From: Orthonyx spaldingii
Lineage: Eukaryota > Chordata > Aves > Passeriformes > Orthonychidae
Reading direction: 5' to 3'
NCBI GenBank assembly: GCA_013397795.1
Contig: VZTJ01004195.1
Coordinates: 1 to 64,000 of the forward strand
Length of the DNA stretch: 64,000 bases
The translations under genes and the position numbers were made by a program. Below the pieces are notes generated by a model that saw only the letters and a list, made by a program, of their open reading frames with translations, had not been told where the DNA came from and did not search any database. This document shows positions 62,561-64,000 of the stretch, one piece after another. Numbering within the stretch: position 1 is the stretch's first letter; the number at the start of each line of letters is the position of its first letter.

Positions 62561-64000
62561 TTTTGTGGTGAAAGGGTAACATTAACAGAAATAATGTGTC
62601 CTGGAAATTTATGGTTGTTAGGTAAAAAAAAACCCCAATGGAATGATTTGGGAGAAAAAGCCAAACATCTTAAAGATGTAGATCATTAAATCTGAAAATG
62701 TGTGATATGGTGATCCATGTTCAGTACACCAACAAGGTCTTAGAGGTTAGATAAAGATGACTCTGGATGACTTTGTTAGGAGAATAAAATTCTCTTAGTA
62801 TTTTTCACAGTATCGTTTATTTAAACAGGAATGGTGTGTTTCCTTAACTCCCAAAAGATTAAAAAATCAGACATTTTGGCCCTATTCCTAACTCTTTTTA
62901 CTTTTAATAGTGTTGCACACTTGGGATACATTCCCAAAACTGATCCTCATTCTCTTAACTCTATACTGCTTTTGCTGCTATTTCTTCTCTCAGATACACT
63001 ATCTTCTCCAACCAGCAGTATGGTTCACTTCAGGCTTTTTTTTCTCTACTTATCACCTTTCATGGTGTTTGACCTGAGTCCAGCATCTGAACAGTGGAGA
63101 ACAGTTCTGGACTGACATAGAGACGTATCAACCCACTCTTTCCTGTCAAGCTGCAAAAAATTACCTAATAACACACTGTAGAACCTATGCAGTGCATAAA
63201 CAATATGTTTTTAGCTTATATATACCTCCTTCACATTAAGTAGAAATCGTACACTGACATGCTAAAGGGATCCTTTGTGTTTCACAGGAGACATTTATTT
63301 TCCAGTCACAATACCCTGCCATATTCATCAAACACAAAAGAAACATGGAGGGGAAATGCAATTTGTTGTGCTGCTGTTTTAGTATACTAGCTGCTGTGTG
63401 ATGTTTGAGCAACTGCATTCAGCATATTTCTTCCTATCAAAGAGTTCCAGTTCTAACTGAGAGGATCCAAGCAAAAATGATAGCCTAGTTGTTTCTTTCT
63501 CTTTAGGAGAAACTGAGACACTCAATATGTACAATGAAATTAATACCAAATAAAGACCAATAGGAGGAAATTCTTCAGACTGCAGTTCTCCCTGGATATC
63601 AGAGCAGTTTTAGGTATGGATGAGACTTAAGTAAAAAGCTGGGTTAGGATCAAGTTCAGGATGGTTATAGAAGCTTATATCTGCAGAATACAATTCCTTA
63701 GTGCCTATCATAAAGATTTTATATCAAATGTGACAACATCCCCATCTTAGGAGGAACACATTTTTGTTACATAGATTATTGTTTTGTCCAACTGTTTTTG
63801 CAGTGCTCAAAGAATGGGGATGCCCTCTTCTTTTACTGGCTCCATAGCAGCTCAAACGAAACCTTCCATGGGATCAAGCCTGTGGTTTCAATCAACCTAT
63901 TCACTTTTATAAAAAACCTAGCTCAGTATTTCGCCTTATCCTGGACCTTTCTCAGCAATGGTGATTAATTAACATTTATGAAAATGGTCCCTTAAAATTT
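62561..64000. other. Unique AT-rich DNA, no gene seen
   Basis: No recognisable gene or repeat. The open frame 62831-63115 (94 codons, +) is hydrophobic but has no motif and no splice context that I trust. Confidence 0.4.

Noticed and set aside
1..64000. Bacterial features, CRISPR arrays, rRNA, tRNA, operons
   Set aside because: The composition, CR1 elements, avian LTRs and long microsatellites show vertebrate nuclear DNA, and none of these features is present.

Overview
This window looks like a piece of a bird nuclear genome: AT-rich, intron-like or intergenic DNA on a vertebrate chromosome. The diagnostic evidence is the repeat content. There are many fragments of CR1, the dominant avian LINE, in both orientations and of several ages. 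There are also two long terminal repeats of the ERVL-like type that is widespread in birds, and a younger LTR composite. No bacterial-style gene, operon, rRNA, tRNA or CRISPR array is present. No complete protein-coding gene can be recognised, and almost every open frame of 60-140 codons looks like chance or lies inside CR1.

Layout. 1-2510: two CR1 copies whose 3' ends face each other. 2511-9282: unique AT-rich DNA. 9283-12895: a CR1 3' end, an ERVL-type LTR (about 9850-10388) and another CR1 3' end. 10488-20322: mostly unique DNA with several short coding-like stretches on the + strand, each beside a splice-like signal and several broken by stops; these may be remnants of a decayed multi-exon gene. 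18472-18614: a short CR1 tail. 22440-25350: a nested, GC-richer composite holding an unidentified segment, CR1 pieces, LTR sequence on the minus strand with a tRNA-Arg-like primer-binding site, and a long ATTCT microsatellite at a CR1 3' end.

25351-50215: mainly unique DNA with an ERVL-type LTR (about 30050-30637), homopolymer runs, a 34-N assembly gap in a T-run (34072-34105), GATA and GT microsatellites, and isolated + strand stretches that look like exons (31206-31405, 35819-35996, 36266-36385, 45199-45311). 50216-51745 and 55680-57422: two longer CR1 copies on opposite strands, both covering reverse transcriptase and both defective. About 62210-62560: a much older CR1-like fragment.

How things work together: nothing here forms a demonstrable functional system. 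The best supported story is successive retrotransposon insertion and decay. The parts worth checking are the exon-like stretches, which could be alternative exons, exons of a long non-coding RNA, or fossils of a lost gene. All calls come from reading the sequence; no alignment or database search was run, and repeat boundaries are approximate.
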